Assembly (NCBI GenBank): GCA_905250115.1 | Contig: CAJNOI010000005.1 | Coordinates: forward strand, 744,001-808,000 | Origin: Adineta steineri | Taxonomy: Eukaryota > Rotifera > Eurotatoria > Adinetida > Adinetidae | Direction: 5' to 3' | DNA: 64,000 bases | Shown: in pieces, positions 63,942-64,000 of the stretch | Layout of the letters: every line of letters starts with the position of its first letter | Position numbering within the stretch: position 1 is the stretch's first letter | Position numbers and translations under genes: made by a program | The notes under the pieces: model-generated | What the model saw: only the letters and a program-made list of their open reading frames with translations | Told to the model about the DNA's origin: nothing | Database searches by the model: none

Positions 63942-64000
63942 ATGCCTCCACCAACGCATGGAGCGGAATATGAACGATTATTTGATTCTCGTAATAAAAA
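63942..64000 (+). CDS. Start of a gene running off the right edge (partial)
   Basis: ATG at 63942 opens an uninterrupted frame to the window end (start MPPPTHGAEYERLFDSRNK). The codons are unlike random AT-rich sequence and the upstream is A-rich (ACAATAAAAGA). Nineteen residues are too few to name the protein. Confidence 0.45.
   Translation, partial: MPPPTHGAEYERLFDSRNK

Overview
The window is eukaryotic nuclear DNA, strongly AT-rich, with compact animal genes split by many short introns (mostly 45-70 bp, GT...AG, often ending in TTTTAG or TTTCAG). The gene content is metazoan: PICK1, GNL3, ULK/Atg1, mitochondrial MDH, TMEM258, PDIA6, PPTC7, threonine dehydrogenase, Tiam/Still-life, Spen, GCC2 and a homeodomain protein. 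The B-box/NHL proteins at the left end, a ten-module peritrophin-type chitin-binding protein and short TGTGGG-like tracts fit a bdelloid rotifer best. That assignment is an inference; no database was consulted.

Layout. 1-6200: the tail of an NHL-repeat protein, a 590 bp foldback element, the start of a second B-box/NHL gene cut by an assembly gap, and a small 66-residue membrane protein. 6.9-13.8 kb, plus strand: PICK1, GNL3 (nucleostemin type) and an unnamed single-pass membrane protein. 14.4-21.0 kb, minus strand: ULK1/2-type kinase, TMEM258 and mitochondrial malate dehydrogenase. 21.4-31.0 kb, plus strand: PDIA6, a PPTC7-type phosphatase and L-threonine 3-dehydrogenase. 31.2-35.5 kb, minus: the secreted chitin-binding protein. 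36.9-37.5 kb, plus: a Tyr/Asn-rich protein cut by a second gap. 38.0-62.1 kb, all minus: a Tiam-type Rac exchange factor, Spen, the GRIP golgin GCC2, a leucine-rich-repeat protein, a divergent homeodomain protein, a decayed GCC2 fragment, and a small secreted cysteine-rich protein. The plus-strand start of another gene lies at the right edge.

Exon models were built by hand by matching splice sites and reading phase. For PICK1, GNL3, ULK, MDH2, TMEM258, PDIA6, PPTC7, TDH, the chitin-binding protein, Tiam, the LRR protein and the homeodomain protein all exon phases were summed. All close in frame except PICK1, which carries one extra A in an eight-A run. Spen and GCC2 were checked only at their domain-bearing exons.

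Most genes are ordinary conserved housekeeping or signalling genes and do not form a pathway. MDH2, PPTC7 and TDH are all predicted mitochondrial; TMEM258 and PDIA6 both act in the ER. I found no bacterial-type operon, CRISPR array, tRNA or rRNA. The most unusual items are the two inverted-repeat elements, the GCC2-derived pseudogene, the PICK1 homopolymer shift, the ten-module chitin-binding protein, the lysine-50 homeodomain and the telomere-like hairpin.
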